Below, piece by piece: positions 32,897 to 41,519 of a stretch of DNA of 60,403 bases. The stretch is taken from positions 1 to 60,403 of the forward strand of contig CAXTAO010000019.1 of assembly GCA_964242625.1 (NCBI GenBank), given 5' to 3'. Within the stretch, counting starts at the first letter, position 1; every line of letters starts with the position of its first letter. The notes beneath the pieces were generated by a model. That model was given only the letters and a program-made list of their open reading frames with translations. It had not been told where the DNA came from and made no database searches. This stretch comes from JASLDZ01 sp964242625 (GTDB lineage Bacteria; Pseudomonadota; Alphaproteobacteria; Caulobacterales; Caulobacteraceae). A program made the position numbers and the translations under genes.

Positions 32897-34059
32897 CCGA
32901 CCTACCCTCGCCGCCGCTGCGCCTGGGCTTCCCCGTCAAGGTGATGGGCGTGCCCGGCATGAAGACCAACGACACCCGGCGCTGGCAGAAGAACCCGCAC
33001 CTGAAGTGCTCGCTCGAGCTCCTCGACCCCGTGCTCGACTATCTGCGGAAGAAGCGCATCGACATGTACCGCATGTCGTCGGACATCGCGCCCTACGCGA
33101 CGCACCCCGACATGCCGCAGTTCCACGACATGGTGGCCGAGAGCGACTCGGAGCTGCGCGCCTTCGGGCGCAAGGCGCAGGAGCTGGGCATCCGGCTGTC
33201 GTTCCACCCCTCGCAGTACGTGGTGATCAACGGCCCCGACCCGAACCTCACCGCCAAGAGCGTGTGGGACCTCTCCTCCCAGGCCGAGATGCTGGACCGC
33301 ATGGGGCTGGGTCCCGAGGCGGTGATGGTGATCCACGTCGGCGGCGTCTACGACGACCGCGAGCTCTCGCGCGAGCGCTGGGTGCGCACATGGGAGACCC
33401 TGCCCGAGCATGTGCAGCGGCGCATGGTGCTCGAGAACGACGACATCCGCTTCGACGCCGCCGACGTGCTGTGGATCCACGACCGCACCGGCGTGAAGTG
33501 CGTGTTCGATTACCAGCACCACTGGTGCCTGAACCTGATCGGCCTCGACATGGTGGAGGCGCTGCGCCGCTTCCTGCGCACCTGGCCCGAGGGCGTCCGC
33601 CCCAAGATCCACTTCTCCTCGCCGCGCACCGAGCTGCGCGAAGTCGTGCGCCAGCTCAAGCCGGCGAAGGGCAAGGCCGCGCCCAAGCGTGCGCGCAAGC
33701 CCGATCCCGAGGAGATCACCAAGGCGCCGGTCAAGGAGAAGGCGCGCAAGAAGACGGTGCTCCTGCCGCCGATCTGGACGGGCCACGCCGACTTCACCAA
33801 CCCGTTCGAGTTCGCCCGCTTCATGCGCGACGCGGTGGACGAGCGCGGGAGCGGGCTCGAGTTCGACGTCATGCTCGAAGGCAAGGCCAAGGACATCTCC
33901 TTGCTCAAGCTCCGCCCCGACCTCCTGCGCTACGCGCCGGACGTGGCGGCGCGCTTCGGCGTGTTCCCGGCGGAGGCGGCGCGGCTGGAGGCGGAGGAGG
34001 CCGACCTCGCCGCCGACCACGATCCGGAAGGCGACGAGGACGTGGACGAGGCGGCGTGA
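32893..34059 (+). CDS. uvsE: UV DNA damage endonuclease (UvsE/UVDE)
   Basis: UVDE nicks DNA 5' of UV photoproducts and other lesions, starting an alternative excision pathway. The 388-residue TIM-barrel protein has RLGFPVKVMGVPGMKTNDTRRW, YRMSSDIAPYATHPD, RLSFHPSQYVVINGPD, VIHVGGVYDD, LENDD and VFDYQHHWC, all family motifs with the three-metal site intact. Between about residues 255 and 290 is a Lys/Ala/Pro-rich basic insertion before the conserved final segment (PPIWTGHADF). The last 20 residues are strongly acidic. GTG start overlaps the DHH stop, implying a two-gene repair operon. Confidence 0.95.
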   Translation: MTDLPSPPLRLGFPVKVMGVPGMKTNDTRRWQKNPHLKCSLELLDPVLDYLRKKRIDMYRMSSDIAPYATHPDMPQFHDMVAESDSELRAFGRKAQELGIRLSFHPSQYVVINGPDPNLTAKSVWDLSSQAEMLDRMGLGPEAVMVIHVGGVYDDRELSRERWVRTWETLPEHVQRRMVLENDDIRFDAADVLWIHDRTGVKCVFDYQHHWCLNLIGLDMVEALRRFLRTWPEGVRPKIHFSSPRTELREVVRQLKPAKGKAAPKRARKPDPEEITKAPVKEKARKKTVLLPPIWTGHADFTNPFEFARFMRDAVDERGSGLEFDVMLEGKAKDISLLKLRPDLLRYAPDVAARFGVFPAEAARLEAEEADLAADHDPEGDEDVDEAA

Positions 34060-34072
34060 CCGGGCGCGGAGC

Positions 34073-35362
34073 CTAGGCCGGCTGCGGCATGGCCCCGCGG
34101 AACACGTCGCGGCCCTCGATGCGGGGCAGGCGCACGGGGCGGCCGGTGCGCGCCGCCTCGTAGATCGCCGCCATGATCATCTGGTCCTGCAGCCCCTCCT
34201 CGCCGGGGGTGCGGGGCTTCGCGCCCGAGCGCACGCACTCGGCGAAGTGGTCGATCTCCAGGCTGAACTGGTTCTTGCGGCCGAGCGAGAGCTCGACATT
34301 CGCCTCCGCCTCGCCGTCGCGGCGGAAGAGGCGGAGCTTCTGCCCCTCGTAGGCGAAGGCGTTCTCGACCTCGCCCGTGCCGCGGTCGCCCATCACGCGG
34401 ATGTTGCGGTGCTCGTGGGTCGAGTAGCTCGTCAGGCAGTTGGCGATCACCCCCGACGGGAAGCGTAGGGTGAAGCTGACGTTCGACTCGACCTCGCGGA
34501 AGCGCGGGTCGCCTCCCGGCGAGTGGATGGCGGCGGTCACCTCGTAGGGCTCCTCGCCCAGGAGCGCGCGGGTGGTGTTGAGGCAGTAGAGCCCGACATC
34601 GGGCAGCGATCCACCGCCCGCCAGCGCCTTGTTTTGCCGCCACTGGGCGGGATCGCCCTGGTTCTGGGTGTTGACCGCGTCGACCAGCTGCACCGAGCCG
34701 AGCTCGCCCGCCCGCGCCCGCTTGGAGAGCTCGACGTTGTTGCGCTCGTACTGGATGCGATAGGCGATCATCAGGAGGCGCTGCGCCCGGCGGCAGGCCT
34801 CCACCATGGCGCGCGCGGCCTCCGGCCTGTCGGCCATGGGCTTTTCGCACAGCACGTGCTTGCCCGCGGCCGCGGCCGCCTCGACGTGCGGCCGGTGCAG
34901 GGCGTTCGGGGTTATGACGTACACGGCCTCGATCGCCGGGTTGTCGCGCATCCGGCCCATGTCGGCATAGGAGAAGCAGGCCTCCGCGCCGATGCCGTGC
35001 TGGGCGGCTACCGCGCGCATCTTGTCGGCATCACCGCTGACCAGCCCCGTGATGCGCGCGTGCTTGCACTCGGCGAAGGCGGGGATGACGTTCTCCAGCG
35101 CGAGCCGGCCGAGGCCGACGATCGCGAAGCCCACGCGCCGGCCCGGCGGATCGGGGTTGGGCGGGGCTGCGTCCGGCCGCTCCGTTTCCGCGTGGATGGG
35201 CGGGAAGCTGACCTTCACACCCTGCACCGAGCCCTCGTCGACCGGGGCCGGCGGCCGGCCCGGGCCCGAAGCGCCCGCCGCGCCCGCCGCGCCCGCCGCC
35301 AACACCGCCCCCGCTGCGCCCAGCCCGCCCGCCGCCATCAGCTCGCGCCGCGTCGCCGCCAT
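34073..35362 (-). CDS. Tat-exported Gfo/Idh/MocA oxidoreductase (glucose-fructose oxidoreductase-like)
   Basis: A 429-residue NAD(P)-dependent oxidoreductase with an N-terminal twin-arginine signal (TRRELMAAGGLGAAGAV) and a Pro/Ala-rich linker before the Rossmann domain (GFAIVGLGRLALENVIPAF). Later motifs are YVITPNALHRPHV, CEKPMAD and GGGSLPDVGLYCLNTTRALLGEEP. This layout is that of periplasmic glucose-fructose oxidoreductase from Zymomonas, which exports a tightly bound cofactor through Tat. Substrate is unknown. It lies beside a polysaccharide-like gene set transcribed the other way. ATG 35362 has a GGAGAGG ribosome site upstream. Confidence 0.9.
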   Translation of the reverse strand: MAATRRELMAAGGLGAAGAVLAAGAAGAAGASGPGRPPAPVDEGSVQGVKVSFPPIHAETERPDAAPPNPDPPGRRVGFAIVGLGRLALENVIPAFAECKHARITGLVSGDADKMRAVAAQHGIGAEACFSYADMGRMRDNPAIEAVYVITPNALHRPHVEAAAAAGKHVLCEKPMADRPEAARAMVEACRRAQRLLMIAYRIQYERNNVELSKRARAGELGSVQLVDAVNTQNQGDPAQWRQNKALAGGGSLPDVGLYCLNTTRALLGEEPYEVTAAIHSPGGDPRFREVESNVSFTLRFPSGVIANCLTSYSTHEHRNIRVMGDRGTGEVENAFAYEGQKLRLFRRDGEAEANVELSLGRKNQFSLEIDHFAECVRSGAKPRTPGEEGLQDQMIMAAIYEAARTGRPVRLPRIEGRDVFRGAMPQPA

Positions 35363-35475
35363 GCCGCCTCTCCTCCGTCGTGTCAGGCAAGCGGCGCGCC
35401 GGTTACGAAGGTTCCACCCCTGGCGGGGGATAAGCGCCGCAACCCCGGAGTCCTCCCCTGCCCGACGCGCGCGCC

Positions 35476-36768
35476 ATGCCCGAGCCTCCGCCCACCCTCG
35501 CCGAACGGGCGCAGTGGTGGCTGGCGTGCGGGCTGGCGGCGGCGGCGACGAGCCCCGGCCTGCTTCTTATGGGCGTGCCGGACGACCCGAAGGCCCCCGA
35601 GAACCCGCTGTTCCGCCTGGCGTGGATCCCCGTCTACGCCGGCGTGCTCCTGCTGTGCGCCTGGCGCGCGCCGCGCCTCGCGAAGGCCTGGCCCGGAGCG
35701 CTTCTTTGCGGCGCGCTGGTGGGGTGGGCGGCGGCGTCGCAGCACTGGTCGATCCTGCCGGACGTGACGCACCGGCGCGTGATCGCGCTCGCGCTGACCA
35801 CCCTCCTCGGCGTCATGCTGGGCGCGCTATTCGACGGCCGGCGCTTCGTCGAGCTCTTGGCGGCGGGCTCGCTGGCGCTGGCGGTCGGCTCGGTCGCGGT
35901 GGCGCTGGCTGACCCCAAGATCGGCGTCATGGTGCTGGACGGGCAGCGCGACTGGCGCGGCCTCTACCCGCACAAGAACGTGCTGGCCTTCGTCATGGCG
36001 GTGGGGGCGCTTTCAGCGGTGTGCGCCGCCCTCGCCTCCCCCGCGCGACGGCGACTGTGGATCGCCACCGCGCTCACCTGCCTGGCGCTCCTCCTCCTCA
36101 GTCGCGGCAAGACCTCGCTCGTGGGCGCGGGGCTCGTGATCCTGGGAGCGGGGGCGCTGGCGGTGCTGAGGCGCGGGCCGGTCGCCGCGGTCGTGGCGAG
36201 CTGGATCGGCGCGGCCGCCGCCACCGCCTTCGGCGTCGCCGCCGCGGTCGCCCCGGACGCCCTGCTGCGCGCCATCGGCAAGGACCCGACGCTGACCGGC
36301 CGCACCGACATCTGGGCCTCGGTGCTGCGCCGCTCGGCCGAGCGCCCGCGCCTCGGCTACGGCTTCGGCGCGTTCTGGGAGAAGGACAGCCTGCCCGCCA
36401 AGGTGGTGCAGCATGAGACGCACTGGCTCGTGCCCTCGGCCCACAACGGCTGGCTCGACCTCCTAGTGCAGGTGGGCTGGGTGGGCGTGGGGCTGTTCGC
36501 CGCCGTGCTCCTCCTGACCTTCCTCGTGCTCGCGGTGCGGCTGCACCGCGCCGACGACGCGGGGTTCGGCCTCTTGTACCTCGTGCTGTTGATCTTCTTC
36601 TCGCTGTCGGAGAGCGTGATCGAAGCTCCCAACACGCTCTCCTGGGCGCTGTTCGCGGCGGTGGTCGTGCGGGCGCTCTCGCCGCGGGCGAGCCTCGTCG
36701 CCCGACCTCGGCCCGCCCCCTCCCGCGCGCCGCCGCCGCCCTTGTGGCGCGACGCCCAGCCCGCGTGA
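35476..36768 (+). CDS. O-antigen ligase/polymerase-family membrane protein
   Basis: A 430-residue protein with about ten to twelve membrane helices, belonging to the Wzy_C (O-antigen ligase WaaL / exopolysaccharide polymerase ExoQ) group. The family-like periplasmic motifs are RGLYPHKNVLAFVMA, LLLSRGKTSLVG, and GRTDIWASVLRRSAERPRLGYGFGAFW in the large loop, closest to ExoQ-like exopolysaccharide polymerases. It would join or polymerise lipid-linked oligosaccharides on the periplasmic face. The C-terminal tail is Arg/Pro/Ala-rich. It begins a three-gene cluster with an acyltransferase and a GH10 enzyme. Confidence 0.9.
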   Translation: MPEPPPTLAERAQWWLACGLAAAATSPGLLLMGVPDDPKAPENPLFRLAWIPVYAGVLLLCAWRAPRLAKAWPGALLCGALVGWAAASQHWSILPDVTHRRVIALALTTLLGVMLGALFDGRRFVELLAAGSLALAVGSVAVALADPKIGVMVLDGQRDWRGLYPHKNVLAFVMAVGALSAVCAALASPARRRLWIATALTCLALLLLSRGKTSLVGAGLVILGAGALAVLRRGPVAAVVASWIGAAAATAFGVAAAVAPDALLRAIGKDPTLTGRTDIWASVLRRSAERPRLGYGFGAFWEKDSLPAKVVQHETHWLVPSAHNGWLDLLVQVGWVGVGLFAAVLLLTFLVLAVRLHRADDAGFGLLYLVLLIFFSLSESVIEAPNTLSWALFAAVVVRALSPRASLVARPRPAPSRAPPPPLWRDAQPA

Positions 36769-36809
36769 GCCTTCACGGTTTGGCGACCGCGACCCGCTAG
36801 CCTCGCGGG

Positions 36810-37967
36810 GTGGACGCCGTCGTCGCACCCCTGCCCGTGGCGCGGCCCGCCGCCCAGCGCCTCAGCCTCGCGCCCGAGGCCATGCCCGCGGGCCACGGCT
36901 GGCTGCCGAGCCTCGACGGGCTGCGCGCGGGCTCCATCGCGCTCGTCCTGATCGCCCACCTCGTCTCCGACCGGCTCGCGCCCGGGGGCTTCGGCGTGGC
37001 CGTGTTCTTCGTGATCTCGGGCTTCCTGATCGCGCGGCTCTTGCTCGCCGAGGCGCGCGACCACGGGCGCGTGGCGCTCGGCCGCTTCTACTTGCGGCGC
37101 ATGCTGCGGCTCTATCCGGCGCTCCTGGCCTATGTGGCGATCGTGACGACGACCTACCTCGTGCTCGGCCACCCGGTCGGCTGGGCCGAGGTGGCGGCCG
37201 CGCTCGGCTATGTGGCCAACTACCTCTACGTCTGGCTGGACGCCCACGCCGCACCCGCGCGCATGCCGTTCAGCGTGTTCTGGTCCCTGGCGTTGGAGGA
37301 GCACTTCTACCTGCTGTTCCCGGCGCTCCTGGTGATGCTGCGGGGTCGTCCCGCCCGGCTCGTCTGGGCGATGGCGGCGCTCTGCGCGGGCGCGCTCGGC
37401 TGGCGGGTGTGGCTCCTGCATGGGCACCCGGCCTGGGCGAACCCGTTCTCGCCGCTCTACTACCGCACCGACGCGCGGCTCGACTCGATCGGCTGGGGCG
37501 TGCTGATGGCCGCCGCCTGCGAGACGGCGCGCGGCCGGCGGTGGCTCATCATCCTGGGCCGGCCCCTCCCCGCCCTCGCCGCCGTCCTCGTGCTGCTCCT
37601 CACCTTCGCCGTGCGCGACGAGGGCTTTCGCCAGACCTGGCGCTACACCCTGCAGGGCGCCGCGCTGGTGGTGCTGATGGGGGCCGTCCTCTTCCAGCGC
37701 TGGCCGGAGCCCGTGCAGCGCCTCCTGAACTGGGCGCCCGTCGCCTGGGTGGGGCGGCTCAGCTACTCGCTCTACCTTTGGCACCTTGCGTGCCCCGAGA
37801 TCGCGCGCACGCTGGCGCCCGGTGCGCCGCTGCCCGCTCAGTGGGCGCTGCGCTTCGCCCTCGCCTTCGCCCTGGCCGCCGCCAGCTACTACGCGCTGGA
37901 GGTCCCGCTCCTGCGCTGGCGCAGGCGCCTGGGCTCGGACGCGCGCACAGCCCCGGCCCGCGCGTGA
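36810..37967 (+). CDS. Acyltransferase-3 family membrane protein (polysaccharide O-acyltransferase)
   Basis: A 385-residue membrane protein of the acyltransferase 3 (OafA/ExoZ) family, which O-acetylates sugars in exported polysaccharides. The conserved start LPSLDGLRAGSIALVLIAHL contains the usual histidine; GFGVAVFFVISGFLIARLL and the RFYLRRMLRLYPALL loop follow, then FWSLALEEHFYLLFPALL. Ten membrane segments are likely. Homology begins at about residue 30; GTG 36810 gives a short cytoplasmic tail. The stop overlaps the GH10 start by 4 nt, tying the two together. Confidence 0.93.
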   Translation: MDAVVAPLPVARPAAQRLSLAPEAMPAGHGWLPSLDGLRAGSIALVLIAHLVSDRLAPGGFGVAVFFVISGFLIARLLLAEARDHGRVALGRFYLRRMLRLYPALLAYVAIVTTTYLVLGHPVGWAEVAAALGYVANYLYVWLDAHAAPARMPFSVFWSLALEEHFYLLFPALLVMLRGRPARLVWAMAALCAGALGWRVWLLHGHPAWANPFSPLYYRTDARLDSIGWGVLMAAACETARGRRWLIILGRPLPALAAVLVLLLTFAVRDEGFRQTWRYTLQGAALVVLMGAVLFQRWPEPVQRLLNWAPVAWVGRLSYSLYLWHLACPEIARTLAPGAPLPAQWALRFALAFALAAASYYALEVPLLRWRRRLGSDARTAPARA

Positions 37968-39139
37968 ACACCACCCGTCGAACGGCGCTGGGCGGCGCGC
38001 TGGCGCTGGCCGGCTGCGGACGCCGGGCCGACGCCGACGCGCAGGGCGCAGAGCTCTTCCCAACCGCGGCGGGGGCGGCCGGACCGAGCGTGACAAGCGG
38101 GGGCCTGACAAGCGGGGGCGTGACGAACGGCGGCGTGGCGGACGCGCGCGTTCCCCGCCTGCGCGACCTCGCCCCCTTCGCCTTCGGCAACGAGGTGACG
38201 ACCGCGGGGCTCGACGACCCCGTCTACCGCCGGCTCGCCCGCGACCACGCCACCCAGCTCTCCATCGGGTGGGAGGCCAAGATGGAGGCGGTGCTCCAGC
38301 CCGACGGCTCGCTGCGCTTCGACGCGGCCGACCGCATCGCCGACTTCGCCGCCGCGAACGGACAGAAGCTGATGGGCGCGGCGGTGATCTGGCACGTGGA
38401 GGCGCCCGACCGGTTCAAGGCGCTGCTGTCGGACCGCCCGGCGTTCGCCCGCGCCTACGACGGCTTCATCGCGGGGCTGCTGGGCCACTACCGTGGGCGC
38501 ATCCGCGGCTGGGACGTGGTCAACGAGCCGATCAACGACGACGGCACGGCGCTCCGCGACTCGCTCTGGAGCCAAGGGCTCGGCCAGGAGACCTGGATGG
38601 TGAGCGCCTTCAAGGTCGCGCAGGAGGCCGACCCGGACGCCGTGCTCTTCCTCAACGAGGGCGGGCAGGAAATCCGGCCGCGCAAGCTCGACATGTTGCT
38701 GCGGCTGGTCGAGCGGCTCCTTCGTGCGGGCGCGCCGATCGGCGGGCTGGGCGCCCAGCTGCACGTCGGCGTCGACATGGCCCCTGGCGACGTGCCCCGC
38801 TGCCTCAACGCCATGGCGCAGTTCGGCCTGCCCATCCACGTGTCGGAGTTCGACTGCACCCTGCAGAGCGACCGGCGCATCGACCTGCGCTCCCGCGCCG
38901 ACAAGCTCGCTCGCCAGCAGGCGATCTACCGGGAGGCGCTGGAGGCGTTCGCGGCCCTGCCCGCGCGCCAGCGCTTCGCCTTCACCGTGTTCGGCCTGCG
39001 CGACCGCGACTCGTGGCTGCGCATCCCGCCCAACGCCGGCGACGGGACCGACGCGCCGCTCCTCTTCGACGACGCGGGCCGGCCCAAGCCCGTGTTCCAC
39101 ACCGTCGCCGACACCCTGCGCCGGCTGCGCGCCGCCTGA
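37964..39139 (+). CDS. GH10-family endo-beta-xylanase-like glycosidase, exported
   Basis: A 391-residue glycoside hydrolase family 10 enzyme, retaining endo-1,4-beta-xylanases and relatives. The acid/base glutamate is Glu188 in GWDVVNEP and the nucleophile is Glu295 in VSEFDC; KLMGAAVIWHVEAP is the barrel segment containing the substrate-binding His. The N-terminus (TTRRTALGGALALAGC) looks like a twin-arginine lipoprotein signal, with lipobox LAGC. A short Gly/Thr/Ser repeat (TSGGLTSGGVTNGGV) follows. Translation is coupled to the acyltransferase gene. A role in trimming or processing the cell's own exopolysaccharide is more likely from context than plant xylan degradation, but this is inference. 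Confidence 0.92.
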   Translation: MNTTRRTALGGALALAGCGRRADADAQGAELFPTAAGAAGPSVTSGGLTSGGVTNGGVADARVPRLRDLAPFAFGNEVTTAGLDDPVYRRLARDHATQLSIGWEAKMEAVLQPDGSLRFDAADRIADFAAANGQKLMGAAVIWHVEAPDRFKALLSDRPAFARAYDGFIAGLLGHYRGRIRGWDVVNEPINDDGTALRDSLWSQGLGQETWMVSAFKVAQEADPDAVLFLNEGGQEIRPRKLDMLLRLVERLLRAGAPIGGLGAQLHVGVDMAPGDVPRCLNAMAQFGLPIHVSEFDCTLQSDRRIDLRSRADKLARQQAIYREALEAFAALPARQRFAFTVFGLRDRDSWLRIPPNAGDGTDAPLLFDDAGRPKPVFHTVADTLRRLRAA

Positions 39140-39181
39140 GGCGGCTCGTGCCGGGCGGCGGGATATGGCAATCGCTCCGCC

Positions 39182-39982
39182 ATGCCGCAGGCCGCCCTGC
39201 ATCCCCGCTTCCAGCTCGAGCACGCGGGCGGCGCGCGCGTGGGGGCCGATCGCATCCGCCTCCTCCAGGCCATCGCCGCGGAGGGCTCGATCACGGGCGC
39301 GGCGAAGGCGGTGGGGCTGAGCTATCGCGGCGCGTGGGACGCGGTGCAGGCGCTCAACGCGCTCTTCGCCCGGCCGCTCGTCGTCACCCGCGCGGGCGGG
39401 CGCGACGGCGGGCTGGCCGAGGTCACGCCCGTGGGCCAGGCCCTAATCCTGGCCTTCGGCCGCATCGACGCCGAGCTGGCGCACGTGGTCGGCCAGCTCG
39501 ACCAACACCTGGCGGACCCCGAGGAGCCCCTCGACCGCCTCATCTGGAGACTCGGCATGAAGACCAGCGCGCGCAACACGCTCGCGGGCGTGGTGAGGAG
39601 CGTCACCCCCGGCGCGGTGAACAGCGAGGTGGTGCTGGAGGTCGCGGGCGGCCTCGCCATAACGGCGATCGTCACCCGGGAGAGCGCCGAGGAACTCGGC
39701 CTGGCCCCCGGTCGCGAGGCGATGGCGCTCGTCAAGTCGACCTTCGTGATCCTGGCCGCGGGCGAGGCGCCGGTGCGCACCTCGGCGCGTAACCGCATCC
39801 CCGGCGTCGTGGTCGAGCACCGCACGGGCGCGGTGAACGACGAGGTGGCGCTGGAGCACGCGGGCGGCGCGCGCATCACCGCCACCGTCACGCGCGAGAG
39901 CGGCGAGGCGCTGGAGCTGAAGGTCGGCAACCCCGCACAAGCGTTGATCAAGGCCAGCCACGTCATCGTGGCGGTGGACTGA
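39182..39982 (+). CDS. modE: ModE-family molybdate-responsive regulator
   Basis: ModE senses molybdate and represses molybdate transport genes. The 266-residue protein has an N-terminal winged helix (GADRIRLLQAIAAEGSITGAAKAVGLSYRGAWDAVQALN) and two tandem TOBE/Mop domains: about residues 125-190 (SARNTLAGVV...GAVNSEVVLEV) and 198-265 (SARNRIPGVV...GAVNDEVALEH). This is the standard ModE layout and length. It is convergent with modC, only 5 bp apart, so ModE probably controls the adjacent modB-modC genes. Confidence 0.94.
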   Translation: MPQAALHPRFQLEHAGGARVGADRIRLLQAIAAEGSITGAAKAVGLSYRGAWDAVQALNALFARPLVVTRAGGRDGGLAEVTPVGQALILAFGRIDAELAHVVGQLDQHLADPEEPLDRLIWRLGMKTSARNTLAGVVRSVTPGAVNSEVVLEVAGGLAITAIVTRESAEELGLAPGREAMALVKSTFVILAAGEAPVRTSARNRIPGVVVEHRTGAVNDEVALEHAGGARITATVTRESGEALELKVGNPAQALIKASHVIVAVD

Positions 39983-39987
39983 CGCGC

Positions 39988-40716
39988 TCAGCCGAGCCCC
40001 GCCGCCAGCGCCGCCGCCGCCAGCCGCCGCACCTCGTTGGCAGCGAGGCCGCGGAGCGGGTCGGCGGCGTCGACCACGCCTGTCTCCGCGATGCGGCCGT
40101 CGCGCAGCACCAGCACGCGGTCGGCGACGGCCGCGACCTCCTCCGCGTCGTGGCTGACGTAGACGACCGGCACCTCAAGCGCCGACAGCACACGCCGAAG
40201 CTCGGGCAGGAGGGCGCGCTTGGTGTCGGCGTCCAGGCCCGAGAGCGGCTCGTCCAGCAGCATCAGCGCGGGGCCGGTCGCCAGCGCGCGTGCCACCGCC
40301 ACGCGCTGGCGCTCCCCGCCGGAGAGCCCTTGAGGGGAGCGGTCTAGCAGGGGCTCCAGCCGGAGCAGGGCGATCGCGGCGTCGAGTTCGGCGGCGGACC
40401 GGCGCGCGCGCCGCCAGCCGTAGCGCAGGTTCTCCCGCACGCTCAGGTGCGGCAGGAGCGCGGCATGCTGGAAGACGAGCCCCGCCGCCCGGCGGTGCGG
40501 CGCGACGAAGCGCGCCGCGTCCTGCCAGGTCTCGGCCCCCACGCGTACGTGGCCGTCGAGCCGGTGCAGGCCCGCCAGCGCGCGCAGCACCGTCGACTTG
40601 CCCGCGCCGGACGGCCCCACGAGCGCGGTGACCGCGCCCGCCCGCGCGTGGAGCCGCACGTCGAGCGCGAGCGCGCCCACCCGCCCGGTCAGTTCGGCTT
40701 TCAGACCCTCCGTCAC
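39988..40716 (-). CDS. modC: ModC, molybdate ABC transporter ATP-binding protein (short form)
   Basis: The ABC ATPase of molybdate import. Walker A is GPSGAGKST, the signature is LSGGERQRVAVARAL, Walker B is LMLLDEPLSGLD, and the switch His lies in VVYVSHDAEEV. At 242 residues it is about 100 shorter than typical ModC and lacks the C-terminal TOBE/Mop domain that binds molybdate for regulation. The short form could be a family variant or a loss. It is coupled to modB by a 4-nt GTGA overlap. Because of the missing domain, another anion such as tungstate or sulfate is possible, but the adjacent ModE regulator favours molybdate. Confidence 0.87.
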   Translation of the reverse strand: MTEGLKAELTGRVGALALDVRLHARAGAVTALVGPSGAGKSTVLRALAGLHRLDGHVRVGAETWQDAARFVAPHRRAAGLVFQHAALLPHLSVRENLRYGWRRARRSAAELDAAIALLRLEPLLDRSPQGLSGGERQRVAVARALATGPALMLLDEPLSGLDADTKRALLPELRRVLSALEVPVVYVSHDAEEVAAVADRVLVLRDGRIAETGVVDAADPLRGLAANEVRRLAAAALAAGLG

Positions 40717-41378
40717 GCCCGCAGCCCCGCGAAGCGCCGGTCGATCAGGAGGAGCGCCAGGAGGCTCGCGAAGGCGAACACGGCGAGACCGCCCGCGAGC
40801 GCGTAGGCCGGGCCGAACTGCAGGCTCTCGACCAGCTGGTAGATGCGGATCGAGACCACCTCCGTGCGCCCGGGCACGCCGCCGCCGATCATCAGCACCA
40901 CGCCGAACTCGCCCACCGTGTGCGCGAAGACGAGAACGGCGGCGGACAGGAAGCCCCGCCGCGCCAGCGGGGCGGCGACCGTCAGGAAAGCGTCGAGCGG
41001 CGAGGCGCGCAGGGTGGCGGCGGCCTCCAGCGGCTCGCGCCCGACCGCCTCGAACGCGGTCCGCAGCGGCTGCACCGCAAACGGCAGCGAGTAGAACACC
41101 GAGCCGATCACCAGGCCCGTGAAGGTGAACGCCAGCGTCCGCACTCCGAACGCGTGCAGCGGGATCATCAGCGGGCTGTCCGGCCCGAGCGCGACGAGGA
41201 GGTAGAAGCCCAACACCGTCGGCGGCAGCACGAGCGGCAGGCCGGTGAGCGCGGCGACCACCTCCTTGCCCCACCAGCGGCCGCGCGCCAGCCACCAGGC
41301 GAGCGGCGTCGCCACGACCAGGAGGATCAGCGTGGTGATCGCGGCCAGCGCCGCCGTCACGCCGATCACCTCACCCAC
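40713..41378 (-). CDS. modB: ModB, molybdate ABC transporter permease
   Basis: A 221-residue permease with about five membrane helices. It has GLPLVLPPTVLGFYLL near residue 45-60 and the EAA-type cytoplasmic loop EAAATLRASPLDAFLTVAAPLARRG, then AHTVGEFGVVLMIGG, the characteristic ModB/CysT segment. It forms the membrane channel for ModC. No modA (periplasmic binding protein) gene is present up- or downstream within this window; the next upstream gene on this strand is a PII protein 141 bp away, across a tandem repeat. GTG start at 41378. Confidence 0.92.
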   Translation of the reverse strand: MGEVIGVTAALAAITTLILLVVATPLAWWLARGRWWGKEVVAALTGLPLVLPPTVLGFYLLVALGPDSPLMIPLHAFGVRTLAFTFTGLVIGSVFYSLPFAVQPLRTAFEAVGREPLEAAATLRASPLDAFLTVAAPLARRGFLSAAVLVFAHTVGEFGVVLMIGGGVPGRTEVVSIRIYQLVESLQFGPAYALAGGLAVFAFASLLALLLIDRRFAGLRA

Positions 41379-41434
41379 GCGCGCCTCCGCCGGCCGGTCG
41401 ACCGTCGTGCGCCTTAGCTGCCGGACGGCCGCTC

Positions 41435-41504
41435 CGTCCAGCGAGGCCCGTCCAGCGAGGTTCGTCCAGCGAGGTTCGTCCAGCGAGGTTCGTCCAGCGA
41501 GGCG
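41435..41504. repeat. Five tandem copies of a 14-bp unit (CGTCCAGCGAGGTT)
   Basis: Copies start at 41435, 41449, 41463, 41477 and 41491. The middle three are identical; the first ends in CC and the last in CG. The array lies between the end of glnB and the start of modB (both minus strand), so it would be in the modB leader or promoter region. Confidence 0.9.
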
Positions 41505-41519
41505 GGACGGCGGCGCGGT

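Noticed and set aside
41435..41504. CRISPR array
   Set aside because: The units are 14 bp and directly adjacent, with no spacers and no cas genes nearby.
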